Source: Cytobacillus luteolus (lineage in GTDB: Bacteria; Bacillota; Bacilli; Bacillales; Bacillaceae_L). From it: DNA of 64,000 bases. Positions 1-9,220 of the stretch are shown piece after piece; position 1 is the stretch's first letter, and each line of letters begins with the position of its first letter. The notes beneath the pieces were generated by a model that made no database searches, was not told the DNA's origin, and saw nothing but the letters and a program-made list of their open reading frames with translations. The position numbers and the translations under genes were made by a program. The stretch covers positions 434,001 through 498,000 of the forward strand of contig NZ_JAGGKM010000002.1 of assembly GCF_017873715.1 (NCBI RefSeq), read 5' to 3'.

Positions 1-680
1 TTTCCTAATCCGGAAAACAATAAACCCTTTGCTCTTCTATAGTCATCCATTGATTTATGAAAATCTAAGTGGTCCTGTGTTAAGTTTGTAAACACAGCAA
101 TATTAAATTCACACCCATGAACTCGTCCAATATCTAGAGCGTGTGAGGACACCTCCATAACAGCTGTATCTACCTTTTCGCTAACCATAGTTGCGAACGT
201 TTTCTGCAATGTTAATGATTCAGGAGTTGTATTTTTAGTCTCATATACTTTTTCCCCAATTTTCATGTACATCGTACCAATCATGCCTGTACGAAGCCCA
301 TGGTCTCTCATAACCTTTTCAATAATATGGGTAGTTGACGTTTTACCATTTGTTCCAGTAACACCTATTAAATGAAGTTTTTGAGTTGGTTGATTATAAA
401 ACGCATCAGCTAATATAGCCATAGCTCTTCTCGTATCACTAACTATAACTACTGGTACGGGGATATTAAGTTCCACTTGTGATAAGATCGCGACAGCGCC
501 CTTTTCAACTGCCTGTTCCGCAAATTCATGCCCGTCAAAATGATCTCCTTTTATACATATAAACAAGGAACCGGTGGTAACTTGGCGGGAATCCATTTCT
601 ATTGAGGTAATAGAAGGGTTATTGTTTATCCCATCAATTGTATGTGTATGTAAATGTGAAATTAACGTATTTAAATCCAT
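1..680 (-). CDS. murE: UDP-N-acetylmuramoyl-tripeptide synthetase MurE, N-terminal part (cut by window edge)
   Basis: MurE adds meso-diaminopimelate to UDP-MurNAc-L-Ala-D-Glu in the cytoplasm during peptidoglycan precursor synthesis. About 226 of the usual ~490 residues are visible. The Mur-ligase ATP-binding loop [11 protein letters not shown] is encoded near 310-370, preceded by the N-terminal Mur domain that binds the UDP substrate (DSRQV near residue 28). The ATG at 680 is chosen because an AGAGG site lies 11 nt upstream; another ATG at 689 is too close to that site. It follows spoVD as in other Bacillus dcw clusters, with 239 bp between them. The C-terminal domain lies outside the window, so substrate specificity (DAP or lysine) cannot be read here. 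Confidence 0.95.
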   Translation of the reverse strand, partial: MDLNTLISHLHTHTIDGINNNPSITSIEMDSRQVTTGSLFICIKGDHFDGHEFAEQAVEKGAVAILSQVELNIPVPVVIVSDTRRAMAILADAFYNQPTQKLHLIGVTGTNGKTSTTHIIEKVMRDHGLRTGMIGTMYMKIGEKVYETKNTTPESLTLQKTFATMVSEKVDTAVMEVSSHALDIGRVHGCEFNIAVFTNLTQDHLDFHKSMDDYRRAKGLLFSGLG

Positions 681-873
681 TAAAACCATTTCCTCTCATT
701 TTTATCACGAAGTTCTTCAGACTTAAGTTTTCATAGTACGATATTTATAAAAGCTTTGTCTAGGGGTAAAATGACTACTTTAAGTTTCTTACCCCCTAGT
801 TATTTTAAATGATGTGCACTAGCATTGTAAATTAACTTTACTATTTATCAGTACTTTTATGATTTTTTCGTGA

Positions 874-909
874 TAGAAAAAGAAGCCTTAAGGAAGAATC
901 CTCTAGGCT
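874..909 (-). terminator. Probable rho-independent terminator after spoVD
   Basis: On the minus strand an imperfect hairpin (AGCCT..AGGA paired with TCCT..AGGCT) is followed by TTCTTTTTCT. It lies just downstream of the spoVD stop and would separate it from murE. The stem has an internal mismatch, so it may be weak or allow read-through. Confidence 0.5.
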
Positions 910-919
910 ATTATTTTTG

Positions 920-2845
920 TCATTTATTCCCTAAATAAACTCTTATTGTAGTTCCTTCTTTCACCTTTACACCAGGTTCAGGAGCCTGTTCAACAATTAC
1001 GTCTCCTTCTCCACTTATATCAAGCTTAAGATTTAACAATTGCTGTTGGATTTCTTTTTTCGTTAACCCAACCACATTAGGTACTACAACAGGCTTTGGA
1101 TCAAGCCAATTTGTATATTCTTTTTCAATTTGATTTTTACGAGGTTCTACATTTAAAGCTCTTAGACTATCTTCCATGATATTCCCAACAATCGGTGCAG
1201 CTACTACTCCCCCAAATTGAAGTGTATTTTTTGGATTATCTACCGCTAAATAGACTACGATTTGTGGATCATCGGCAGGGGCAAAACCAATAAATGAAAC
1301 GATGTGATTATTTTGTAGATAACCCCCACCCGGCTTCGATTTCTGTGCTGTACCAGTCTTTCCGCCAACTCGGTAACCCTCAACAAAAGCACCTTTCCCT
1401 GTTCCCTGTGCAACAACGCTTTCTAAAGCATGTCGGACTATCTTAGAAGTTTCTTCAGAGATAACTCTTCTTTTTGCTTTCGGTGTATTTCGACTTACAA
1501 CATCTCCACTTATCGGATCAACCCATTCCTTTGCTATATAAGGCGTATAAAGTGTACCACCATTAACCGCAGCAGCAACCGCTGCAACTTGTTGGATTGG
1601 TGTAACGGAAACACCTTGACCAAAGGCAGTTGTTGCTTGTTCTACTGGGCCTACACGGTCCAAATTAAACAAAATCCCTTTACCTTCACCTTGAAGATCA
1701 ATACCTGTTTTTTGCCCAAATCCAAAATCATGAATGTATCCAAACAATTTCTCTTTCCCTAGACGATCCCCTAATTCAACAAACCCAGGGTTGCATGAAT
1801 TTTGCACAACCTCCAAAAACGTCTGACTACCGTGACCACCTTTTTTCCAGCAACGCAATCTCGCATTCGCTACTTTAACAAATCCTGGATCGTGAAAGTT
1901 ATCCTTTTCTAGGTCTACCTTCTTCTCTTCTAATGCTGCTGCAAGTGTAATAATTTTAAACGTAGATCCAGGCTCATACGTACTCCAAACTGGTAAGTTC
2001 CGATTAAAAATCTCTGAAGGAACGTTCCTGAAATTTGCCGGATCAAAATCTGGTCTACTAGACATTGCAAGGATTTCACCATTATTTGGGTTCATCGCAA
2101 TTGCGATAATCCCATCCGGATTATAAGTAGCCTCGGTATTATCTAATTCTCTTTCAACAATTGTTTGAACACGAGAATCAATAGTCAATTTTAAATTTAA
2201 TCCATCAATTGGTGCCGTATAATCATCTGCAATGTCTGGCATACGTTTACCCTTAGCATCTGAGTAATACTTAACACTTCCTGCAGTGCCACTTAATTGT
2301 TCATCATAATATAACTCTAAACCAGTTAATCCTTGGTTATCAATACCCGCAAATCCTAAAACATGGGACAGATAGCTTCCAAAAGGATAATGACGTTTGG
2401 AATCTTCGGCAATATAGACTCCCTTCAAACCCAATGCTCTAATTTCTTTAGCTTTCTCATGCGAAATTTTTCTACCTTCTGGATGAATTCGTTCAATTCT
2501 TTCATTTTTTGTTACATGCTTATATGCCTTTTCCTTTGACATATTGAGGGCTGCTGCTAGCTTTTCAGCAGTTTCAACAGGATCTTCAACCTGCCTAGGC
2601 ACGACCATAACAGACGGGGCACTCATATTTGTAGCGAGTGGTACTCCATTTCGGTCGAGTATTTCCCCTCTTTCAGGCTCAAAAGGAATATCCCTACTCC
2701 AAGAATCGTCAGCAAGCCCTGTTAGTTTGTTTCCTAAGATAAACTGAACATAACCTAACCTTACATCAATAATTAAAAAAATAAGAAATCCAACTAATAA
2801 TACAACCGCTAATCTTTTACGTACTGTAACATTTGAGACCCGCAT
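920..2845 (-). CDS. spoVD: Sporulation-specific penicillin-binding protein SpoVD
   Basis: SpoVD is a class B transpeptidase needed for spore cortex peptidoglycan synthesis, acting in the outer forespore membrane with the SEDS protein SpoVE. The 641 residues match the family length. Visible features are an N-terminal membrane anchor (about residues 12-30), a PBP dimerisation domain, a transpeptidase domain with the active-site STFK near residue 294, the SCN motif, the KTGTAQ box, and one C-terminal PASTA domain starting at VVPNVVGLT. The ATG at 2845 has an AAAGGAGG site. It sits directly after pbpB but behind a terminator, consistent with separate mother-cell expression known for this gene; the single PASTA domain distinguishes it from PbpB, which has two. 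Confidence 0.96.
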   Translation of the reverse strand: MRVSNVTVRKRLAVVLLVGFLIFLIIDVRLGYVQFILGNKLTGLADDSWSRDIPFEPERGEILDRNGVPLATNMSAPSVMVVPRQVEDPVETAEKLAAALNMSKEKAYKHVTKNERIERIHPEGRKISHEKAKEIRALGLKGVYIAEDSKRHYPFGSYLSHVLGFAGIDNQGLTGLELYYDEQLSGTAGSVKYYSDAKGKRMPDIADDYTAPIDGLNLKLTIDSRVQTIVERELDNTEATYNPDGIIAIAMNPNNGEILAMSSRPDFDPANFRNVPSEIFNRNLPVWSTYEPGSTFKIITLAAALEEKKVDLEKDNFHDPGFVKVANARLRCWKKGGHGSQTFLEVVQNSCNPGFVELGDRLGKEKLFGYIHDFGFGQKTGIDLQGEGKGILFNLDRVGPVEQATTAFGQGVSVTPIQQVAAVAAAVNGGTLYTPYIAKEWVDPISGDVVSRNTPKAKRRVISEETSKIVRHALESVVAQGTGKGAFVEGYRVGGKTGTAQKSKPGGGYLQNNHIVSFIGFAPADDPQIVVYLAVDNPKNTLQFGGVVAAPIVGNIMEDSLRALNVEPRKNQIEKEYTNWLDPKPVVVPNVVGLTKKEIQQQLLNLKLDISGEGDVIVEQAPEPGVKVKEGTTIRVYLGNK

Positions 2846-2909
2846 AGATTAGAACCTCCTTTAACTAGGCTCGTTCAAATATATGCTTGTACTTTTTAGG
2901 CTAGAACAT

Positions 2910-2940
2910 AAAAAAAGGAATGGGTTGATTAACCCATTCC
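2910..2940 (-). terminator. Rho-independent terminator after pbpB
   Basis: A perfect 10-bp stem (GGAATGGGTT / AACCCATTCC) with a 4-nt loop is followed on the minus strand by seven T residues. It separates the vegetative mraZ-rsmH-ftsL-pbpB unit from spoVD. Confidence 0.88.
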
Positions 2941-2949
2941 CTAGTTACT

Positions 2950-5166
2950 CTAATCGATAGGTGGAGACTCTTCCAGTCCCTCTTCCCCATCCTCTAACTC
3001 TGAACTTTCCTCTGGACTATAAGGAGGTTTAAGATGAACAATAAGATAGTCATCCTCCTTTAATTTTGTCCCTGGTGCAAGATTTTGCTGAAATACATAA
3101 CCCTTGCCGACAACGTTCGGCTTTAATTTTACCAGATTAGCAACTTTCATTACATCTCTAAGTGACCAACCAGTTACATCAGGCATGACAACATTTCCTT
3201 CAGTTAATAAGACCACACGTTCTCCCAGAATGACATTTTCACCATTTGTTGGAATTTGAGCTTTAACAACCTTCCCGGAACCTAAACTAATAACGTTCAA
3301 ACCCTTAGCTGTCAAATCTGTCATAACCTGCTCTACCTCTGTCCCCACGTATGACTCAATTTCAATACCTAGCTTACCTCTTGTTGGACCAGGAGATTCT
3401 TTCTTTTTTACAGGCTCAATATTTAAGTACTGTAAGCTATTTTTCATAACTGGGTTAAAAATCATTGATACAGGCTCAGAACCCTTTTCATACTCTTTTA
3501 ATTTGGGTTGCTCAACGGCAATATAAACGATTAATTTAGGATCCTCTTTTGGTGCCATCCCAATAAAGGAGAATATATTATTACCATGACCAGATAGATA
3601 AGGTGTTTCTCCTGTCGGGTTAGGGATTTGGGCCGTACCCGTCTTACCAGCCACATTATATCCGTCAACTGCATACACCTGTCCCGTTCCATTTTCAGAA
3701 GTAACAACTGTCTCAAGGATATCAAGAACCTTTTTAGATGTTCCTTCCGAAATAGGTTTACCAACCTCAACCGGTTTATAATCATTGATTACTTTATTCG
3801 TGCTTGAATCTACAATTCTATCAACTACATACGGCTTCATCATGACTCCGTTATTCGTAATTGCTGTCGCCGCCTGAACTTGCTGAATAGGTGTTATGGC
3901 AGAGCCTTGCCCAAAAGCAGTAGTTATTTTTTCAAGCTCATATGTGAAATTGATAATACTATTAACTTCTCCATCAATATTGATTCCTGTCGGTTGGTGA
4001 AATCCAAATCGATTTAGGTATTGCAACAAGGTGTCGGTTCCAAGTTTTTCAGCAGCTAGTTTCGCAAAAGCAACATTTGATGAGCGTTGAACTCCTTCAT
4101 CATAAGAAATCTTTCCCCATCCACGTTTATTATGGTCTCTAATTCTAAACCTACCTACATGGTATTCCCCTGATTGAAATGCTTCTTCACCATTATATAC
4201 ACCCTCTTCAACAGCTGCTGCTAACGTAAAGATTTTCATAGTTGAACCAGGTTCAAAACGATAAGAAATTGCATCGTTTAAATAATTGCTAATATTCCTC
4301 ACATTTGGGTCAAAACTCGGTCTAGTACTCATTGCTAATATTTCCCCAGTCTTTGCATGAGCCACTATCCCGATGATTTTTTTTGGTTCATACTGCTGAA
4401 CCACCTTATTCATAGAGTCCTCTAGGAAAGTTTGTATTTTTTGATCAATGGTTAAATAAATGTCATTTCCATTTTGAGGTGGAACAATTTGTTCTTCAGT
4501 CTCAGGAAGTCTAAAGCCTCGATTATCTGATTGAAACTTTAGGTAACCATCGGTTTCCACTAAGTAATCATTCAAGCTTTTTTCTAATCCTAACATACCA
4601 ACTGTTACACTTTCGCTTTTATCCTCATCTTCAACCTTTTGAGCATAACCTATCGTATGGGAGGCAAAAGTACCATTCGGATAGTACCTTTTTGAATCTC
4701 GAATGAAAGCAATACCAGGTATTTCTAGTGCTTCAATTTCAAGCTTTAGGCTATGACTTATATCACGACCTTTTGACCCAAACTCTACTTGTTTCTTATC
4801 CTTTGTAAGGATTTTTATAACTTCTTCTTCACTCATATTTAGAAGTGGAGCTAGTTTTCGAGCGGTATCAAAAGGGTCAAGTACATGCGAGGGTAAAGTT
4901 TCGTCTAGAATAGCAACTACAGTGTAAGCTGGAGTATCTTGCGCAATAGCTTGTCCAGTTCTGTCGTAAATCGTTCCCCGTTGAGCTTCAATCGTCCTTT
5001 GTTTTGTGTATTTTTTCTCTGCTAATGCTGCTAAAACTTGGCCATCAACAACACCTGTAGTTTGAATGTGAGTAAATCTCCCTATTAACAGAAAAAAGAG
5101 CATTGCAAAAAATATTGAAATAATTGCAGCTCCTCTGTTTATATTTTTACTTTTCTGCCACTTCAT
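2950..5166 (-). CDS. pbpB: Division-specific penicillin-binding protein 2B
   Basis: PBP 2B is the essential septal class B PBP of the Bacillus divisome; it works with FtsW, FtsL and DivIB. The 738-residue protein has a short cytoplasmic tail, one membrane segment (about 12-30), a dimerisation region, and a transpeptidase domain with STMK near residue 308, SSN, and KTGTAQ. Two PASTA repeats follow (from about residue 600 and from VVMPDVTGWS), then an acidic tail rich in Glu. The gene starts 4 nt after ftsL with only a poor ribosome binding site, so its translation is probably coupled to ftsL. The division genes are arranged as in B. subtilis. Confidence 0.96.
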   Translation of the reverse strand: MKWQKSKNINRGAAIISIFFAMLFFLLIGRFTHIQTTGVVDGQVLAALAEKKYTKQRTIEAQRGTIYDRTGQAIAQDTPAYTVVAILDETLPSHVLDPFDTARKLAPLLNMSEEEVIKILTKDKKQVEFGSKGRDISHSLKLEIEALEIPGIAFIRDSKRYYPNGTFASHTIGYAQKVEDEDKSESVTVGMLGLEKSLNDYLVETDGYLKFQSDNRGFRLPETEEQIVPPQNGNDIYLTIDQKIQTFLEDSMNKVVQQYEPKKIIGIVAHAKTGEILAMSTRPSFDPNVRNISNYLNDAISYRFEPGSTMKIFTLAAAVEEGVYNGEEAFQSGEYHVGRFRIRDHNKRGWGKISYDEGVQRSSNVAFAKLAAEKLGTDTLLQYLNRFGFHQPTGINIDGEVNSIINFTYELEKITTAFGQGSAITPIQQVQAATAITNNGVMMKPYVVDRIVDSSTNKVINDYKPVEVGKPISEGTSKKVLDILETVVTSENGTGQVYAVDGYNVAGKTGTAQIPNPTGETPYLSGHGNNIFSFIGMAPKEDPKLIVYIAVEQPKLKEYEKGSEPVSMIFNPVMKNSLQYLNIEPVKKKESPGPTRGKLGIEIESYVGTEVEQVMTDLTAKGLNVISLGSGKVVKAQIPTNGENVILGERVVLLTEGNVVMPDVTGWSLRDVMKVANLVKLKPNVVGKGYVFQQNLAPGTKLKEDDYLIVHLKPPYSPEESSELEDGEEGLEESPPID

Positions 5167-5170
5167 AGCC

Positions 5171-5536
5171 TTAATCCACTACAACCTTAACGTTATCTTC
5201 GTTTAGGAATAGTCCAAGTTCCTGAGCTTTCCCCCAAATTCTCTCATATGTACTTAACTCTTTTACTTGAACATATAAATCGTTATTTTGCTTTATTTGA
5301 CCATCAATAGCTGTCTCAACTTTTTGGATTTCAATATTTGTAGTATAAATTGCAATTTGGTTTGAGATAATTTCCGTTGCACCAAACATAACTGCTGCAG
5401 CAAATAATAAACCTAAGCATTTTTCACCAAGAGTAAAACGTGCTTTTCTTGTTGTAACTACCTTTTTCTTTGGTGAGTGATTGATTTCCTCTTGATATTT
5501 ATGTGTTTGATTTATTTTATAAGCTAAATTCCCCAC
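5171..5536 (-). CDS. ftsL: Cell division protein FtsL
   Basis: FtsL is a short-lived bitopic divisome protein that binds DivIC and PBP 2B and limits the timing of septation. The 121-residue product has a basic cytoplasmic N-terminus (KKKVVTTRKAR), one membrane segment near residues 42-60, and an extracellular coiled-coil region (KVETAIDGQIKQNN). The start is a GTG at 5536 with GGAGG seven bases upstream. It lies between rsmH and pbpB as in all Bacillus dcw clusters; sequence conservation in this family is low, so synteny and topology carry the call. Confidence 0.92.
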   Translation of the reverse strand: MGNLAYKINQTHKYQEEINHSPKKKVVTTRKARFTLGEKCLGLLFAAAVMFGATEIISNQIAIYTTNIEIQKVETAIDGQIKQNNDLYVQVKELSTYERIWGKAQELGLFLNEDNVKVVVD

Positions 5537-5577
5537 CTGGAATCCTCCTTCTCCCTTTTGTAATCTATTGTGAACTT

Positions 5578-6510
5578 CTATAACTTTTCGGCAATTCTTA
5601 GCTTAGCAGATCTTGCTCTTTTGTTTTCTTCAAGTTCTTGTTCTGATGGTAATATCGGCTTTCTAGTAATTAATTTCAGTTTTGGTTTATATTCATCTGG
5701 AATAATTGGCAATCCCGGCGGAAGTTGTGGACCTTCACTCATTTTCTTGAAGGCAACTTTACAAATTCTATCTTCCAAGGAGTGGAAAGTAATAACGCTA
5801 ATTCGTCCACCTTTGCTCAGAATGCCAATGGAGTCAATTACAGCTTCCTCAAATACTTTCAATTCATCATTAACAGCAATACGAATAGCCTGAAATACTC
5901 GTTTAGCTGGATGACCACCGGTTCTCCTAGCAGGTGCAGGAATTCCTTCTTTAATTAATTCAACAAGCTCACCAGTTGTATTAATTGGTTTTTTTTCTCT
6001 TGCAGCTTCAATCTTCCTGGCAATCTGTTTTGAGAATTTTTCTTCTCCATATTGAAAGAAAATCCTAACTAGTTGTTCGTATGGCCAAGTATTTATCACA
6101 TCATAAGCAGAGAGAGTAGCATCTCTATCCATTCTCATATCAAGTGGTGCATCATGATGATAACTAAAGCCTCTTTCAGGAGTGTCTAATTGTGGGGATG
6201 AAACACCTAAATCATACAATATCCCATCTACTTCTGTAATACCTCTTTTTTCAAGCTCTTCTGCAATATGTAAAAAATTACTTCTTATTAATACGACTTT
6301 ATCTCCATATTCCGCAAGCTTTTCCTTTGCATTCTCAATTGCTACTTGATCTTGGTCAAAGGCATATAATCTACCTGATCCGGTTAGCTGAGAAGCTATA
6401 TACGAACTATGGCCTGCTCCACCAAGTGTACAATCTACATAAATTCCGTCTTTTTTAATAGCTAAACCATCAACTGCTTCATTTAGAAGGACTGTTGTAT
6501 GTTGAAACAT
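5578..6510 (-). CDS. rsmH: 16S rRNA (cytosine(1402)-N(4))-methyltransferase RsmH
   Basis: RsmH (MraW) methylates N4 of C1402 in the 16S rRNA P site using S-adenosylmethionine. The 310 residues match the family. The SAM-binding loop is the CTLGGAGHS segment near residue 28, followed by FDQDQ; the insert domain contains [10 protein letters not shown] and the C-terminal part ITFHSLEDR. The ATG at 6510 is preferred over an in-frame upstream TTG at 6528 because the AGGGTG site fits it. It is 52 nt downstream of mraZ and is probably in the same transcript; MraZ controls this operon in other bacteria. Confidence 0.96.
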   Translation of the reverse strand: MFQHTTVLLNEAVDGLAIKKDGIYVDCTLGGAGHSSYIASQLTGSGRLYAFDQDQVAIENAKEKLAEYGDKVVLIRSNFLHIAEELEKRGITEVDGILYDLGVSSPQLDTPERGFSYHHDAPLDMRMDRDATLSAYDVINTWPYEQLVRIFFQYGEEKFSKQIARKIEAAREKKPINTTGELVELIKEGIPAPARRTGGHPAKRVFQAIRIAVNDELKVFEEAVIDSIGILSKGGRISVITFHSLEDRICKVAFKKMSEGPQLPPGLPIIPDEYKPKLKLITRKPILPSEQELEENKRARSAKLRIAEKL

Positions 6511-6562
6511 GATAGCACACCCTAACAAATTGTTTTCTAATAGTTTTCACTACAAGTCATAA

Positions 6563-6994
6563 TTATATATCAAAATCAATCATATTTTCCGCAATTTCTG
6601 CGAAAGATTCCTCAGAATTCGCAAAATACTCTTCCCATTTGCTTTTTTCCCAAATTTCTATTCGGTTAGAAACCCCAATAACAACACATTCTTTCTCTAA
6701 CTTAGCGTATGACAACAATGGAGTAGCGATATTCACCCTACCTTGTTTATCAATTTCACATTCCGTCGCCCCAGAAAAGAAAAATCGTGTAAATGCTCGG
6801 GCATCCTTCTTGGTAAGTGGGAGTGTTTTTAATTTATCTTCAAGCAGTTTCCATTCACTTAGTGGATATCCAAACAAACATTGATCAAGTCCTCTTGTTA
6901 AAACAAAGGTTTCACCAAGGTTGTCCCTAAACTTAGCAGGGATAATCATACGGCCTTTGCTATCAATGTTATGATGGTATTCTCCCATGAACAT
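6563..6994 (-). CDS. mraZ: Transcriptional regulator MraZ
   Basis: MraZ is an AbrB-fold regulator that binds repeats in its own promoter and controls the division cluster. The 143-residue length is typical. Two swapped-hairpin domains are visible: the N-terminal [20 protein letters not shown] and the internal [16 protein letters not shown], the second a degenerate copy of the first. The ATG at 6994 agrees with the family N-terminus; upstream in-frame codons would add 15 residues that overlap the operator repeats. It heads the rsmH-ftsL-pbpB unit. Confidence 0.96.
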   Translation of the reverse strand: MFMGEYHHNIDSKGRMIIPAKFRDNLGETFVLTRGLDQCLFGYPLSEWKLLEDKLKTLPLTKKDARAFTRFFFSGATECEIDKQGRVNIATPLLSYAKLEKECVVIGVSNRIEIWEKSKWEEYFANSEESFAEIAENMIDFDI

Positions 6995-7004
6995 ACTCTC
7001 TGCC

Positions 7005-7049
7005 CCACTTTCTAACACAATTTTACCACATTCCCCCACTTTCCACCAC
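7005..7049 (-). promoter_or_regulatory. MraZ operator repeats upstream of mraZ
   Basis: On the minus strand GTGG occurs at 7049-7046, 7039-7036 and 7029-7026, exactly 10 bp apart, with a further copy at 7008-7005 two turns away. Arrays of TGGG/GTGG-type repeats at one-turn spacing are the known binding site of the ring-shaped MraZ in other bacteria. Confidence 0.7.
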
Positions 7050-7077
7050 CAATACTTTAGTAAATTTCTAGAAAATT

Positions 7078-7108
7078 AAAAAAAACCCTGCAAAAAGCAG
7101 AGTTTTTC
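7078..7108 (-). terminator. Terminator between bshC and mraZ
   Basis: On the minus strand CTCTGC-TTTTT-GCAGGG is followed by seven T residues. It ends bshC transcription and isolates the mraZ promoter region. Confidence 0.75.
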
Positions 7109-7109
7109 G

Positions 7110-8741
7110 TTAGACTTTAATTATTTTATGATCATGATTAAACTCAAAAGGCAATTCCATCAGATCATTTACAAAACTAAATCCATATTTATTTATATAA
7201 TAAAACAGATTCCAGATCCTTTCTTGAGGAGAATTGTTCGGATAGAGAGATAGCTCTATCCTTAAAAACTTATTTAACTCAGTCTGATGTTGAGTTTCAA
7301 CTCTTTTATTTATCGTAGCTTTTAAAAACTCAAACTGCGATTGAATTAACTTAGCATTCTTGTGTAGCAATGGTTCTAGACTATGGTCAACATCTAGAGC
7401 CATCATTCTCAACTGACTATGTAATACCTCAACTTCACTTTGAGTTTTTACCACAGCTTCTTCAAACCGATTTTCCGTCTTTGTACGTAACCAATTCTCT
7501 CTTAATTGAGCTGTCCCTTTAAGCGCTTCTATTAACGAAACATCTAATTCTCGCATGTCAGCTTCAATATCGCGCTCTAACACTGTTATATTTAACCTTG
7601 GCACAACTGGTGGCATTTTTAATTCAAAAAGCCCAAAAACCCTTTTTAGTTCAGCCCAATAAGCAATTTCTCCCGGACCAGAAATGAATGCTAAGGTTGG
7701 AAACAAGAATTCTTGCATCAATGGACGAGTTACTACATTATTACTTAACTTCTCCGGAGTAGTTAGAGCAACTTCAGTTAACTCTTCCATTGTAAATTCA
7801 CATTCATTACCCTTGCCTTTAAATTTATTTTCTTCAGGATGATACTCTAATAAGACTCTTTCATTATCAAAGTGGAAAAATAAGTTTGCCGAATACTCAG
7901 CTGTATCAATTACTTTCTGAAATCCGTCGTCTTGAAGAGTATGGTGTTGGAACAATAGAGCATCTCGGATATTTTTACTCTCTCTTACTAGCTTACATAA
8001 ATATTCAGACTCAATTTTTCGAAGCTCTTTGGACCCAGAGTCCACTAGCACAATTCCATATTCTTTAAATAGCTCCATAATAATCGCCGCAAAGAAGTCT
8101 ACATATGTATTGATAGCTGGATTATCTATCTTCTTTTTTAAATTTAAAAGGATATCATTCGTATAATTTGTTTCGTTAAAAGTTTCAAACACATCTTCAA
8201 TCCATTTAACGCATACTTTTTTATCAATTTCTATATCGGAGACTGACCTTTTAAAGACTTCCCTCTGTGGTAAGGACTTCTTTTTAATTTGATACTTTTC
8301 AGAAGTAAATAAATGATTAATCTCAGCAAAATCATGGTCTTCACCCGCAATCCAGAATACTGGTATAACAGGAGTTTGCAGCACCTTTTCTTGCTGCTGG
8401 GCTAGCTTAATGATCGAAATAAGTTTATGTATAGTATAAAGTGGTCCTGTTAAAATCCCTGCCTGCTGGCCCCCAATAACAACAACACTCTTTGGGTCTT
8501 TTAACCTATTAATATTTTCTATTGTGTTCTCATGACATTGAAAACGTTGGTTAAATGATAACAAGTGTTCTGCAAGAGCTTCTCTTGGAAAACTCCTGAC
8601 AAGTAAATCAACTTGGCGTTTTTGAAAAACGGTAGAATCATGAATATTGTAGTCAAAATATTTATCAATATCTATATTATTTGTAAGATAACTCTTAACA
8701 AAATGACTAGTTGGAGGGTTAGAGACACTTTGAATCTCCAT
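7110..8741 (-). CDS. bshC: Bacillithiol biosynthesis cysteine-adding enzyme BshC
   Basis: BshC is the putative cysteine ligase that completes bacillithiol, the main low-molecular-weight thiol of Bacillaceae, from GlcN-malate. The 543 residues agree with the family (B. subtilis YllA about 540). The N-terminal Rossmann-like part contains VVIGGQQAGILTGPLYT and the substrate-region motif IPVFWIAGEDHDFAEI, both typical of BshC; a long coiled-coil segment lies near residues 395-480. The ATG at 8741 follows AAGGAAG; an upstream in-frame start would add 15 residues. It sits between the panE-type gene and mraZ as in B. subtilis. Confidence 0.94.
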   Translation of the reverse strand: MEIQSVSNPPTSHFVKSYLTNNIDIDKYFDYNIHDSTVFQKRQVDLLVRSFPREALAEHLLSFNQRFQCHENTIENINRLKDPKSVVVIGGQQAGILTGPLYTIHKLISIIKLAQQQEKVLQTPVIPVFWIAGEDHDFAEINHLFTSEKYQIKKKSLPQREVFKRSVSDIEIDKKVCVKWIEDVFETFNETNYTNDILLNLKKKIDNPAINTYVDFFAAIIMELFKEYGIVLVDSGSKELRKIESEYLCKLVRESKNIRDALLFQHHTLQDDGFQKVIDTAEYSANLFFHFDNERVLLEYHPEENKFKGKGNECEFTMEELTEVALTTPEKLSNNVVTRPLMQEFLFPTLAFISGPGEIAYWAELKRVFGLFELKMPPVVPRLNITVLERDIEADMRELDVSLIEALKGTAQLRENWLRTKTENRFEEAVVKTQSEVEVLHSQLRMMALDVDHSLEPLLHKNAKLIQSQFEFLKATINKRVETQHQTELNKFLRIELSLYPNNSPQERIWNLFYYINKYGFSFVNDLMELPFEFNHDHKIIKV

Positions 8742-8826
8742 AATTAGAACTTCCTTTCTAAAGTAAGGATTCGTTGACTTATTCAAAAATTATAGCACTT
8801 TCTACTTCGAAAGAAAAAAATCTTGC

Positions 8827-9219
8827 TTAGTAACTCGTTGAATGAAAAATACTCTGTATTAACCCCACAACTATTAAAAGACAATAACTTACGGTGAATA
8901 GGAGGAAAGTAAATCGCCAAAAACCTTTAAAAACTTTAGCTGTATCAATTTCTTGTTTCATCTTCCAGTGCATTAGTACAAACATCATACATATCGAAAT
9001 CAAGATAAGTATGATTAACCACAGGTACGACTTACCGACAATTACTAATACTAGAAAGTGAACTGCTATAATAAAAAGAATTGTCGAGAGATCAATCGTT
9101 AAGAGCACAGATTTTCTTTTATTAGATACAAAGCTTCTACACGCTATAAAAATAAGAAATAAACCTAAAAATGGCAATGTTATAATTGTAGCTATTATCC
9201 CACTTACCAAACCCTCCAA
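8827..9219 (-). CDS. Small integral membrane protein, DUF3397-like
   Basis: The 130-residue product has four predicted hydrophobic segments (about 5-25, 38-60, 64-82 and 98-122) separated by short charged loops. Proteins of this kind are found next to the panE-type gene in many Bacillus genomes and are grouped as DUF3397; no function is known to me. It begins at a TTG whose GGAGG site lies inside the last codons of the preceding panE-type gene, one base after that gene's stop, so the two are almost certainly translationally coupled. Confidence 0.75.
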   Translation of the reverse strand: MEGLVSGIIATIITLPFLGLFLIFIACRSFVSNKRKSVLLTIDLSTILFIIAVHFLVLVIVGKSYLWLIILILISICMMFVLMHWKMKQEIDTAKVFKGFWRFTFLLFTVSYCLLIVVGLIQSIFHSTSY

Positions 9220-9220
9220 T

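Noticed and set aside
1430-1762. 110-residue plus-strand ORF inside spoVD
   Set aside because: It is antisense to the conserved transpeptidase domain, has no ribosome binding site and low-complexity composition; a shadow frame.
5570-5958. Plus-strand ORFs over rsmH
   Set aside because: They are antisense to the conserved methyltransferase gene and have no start signals.
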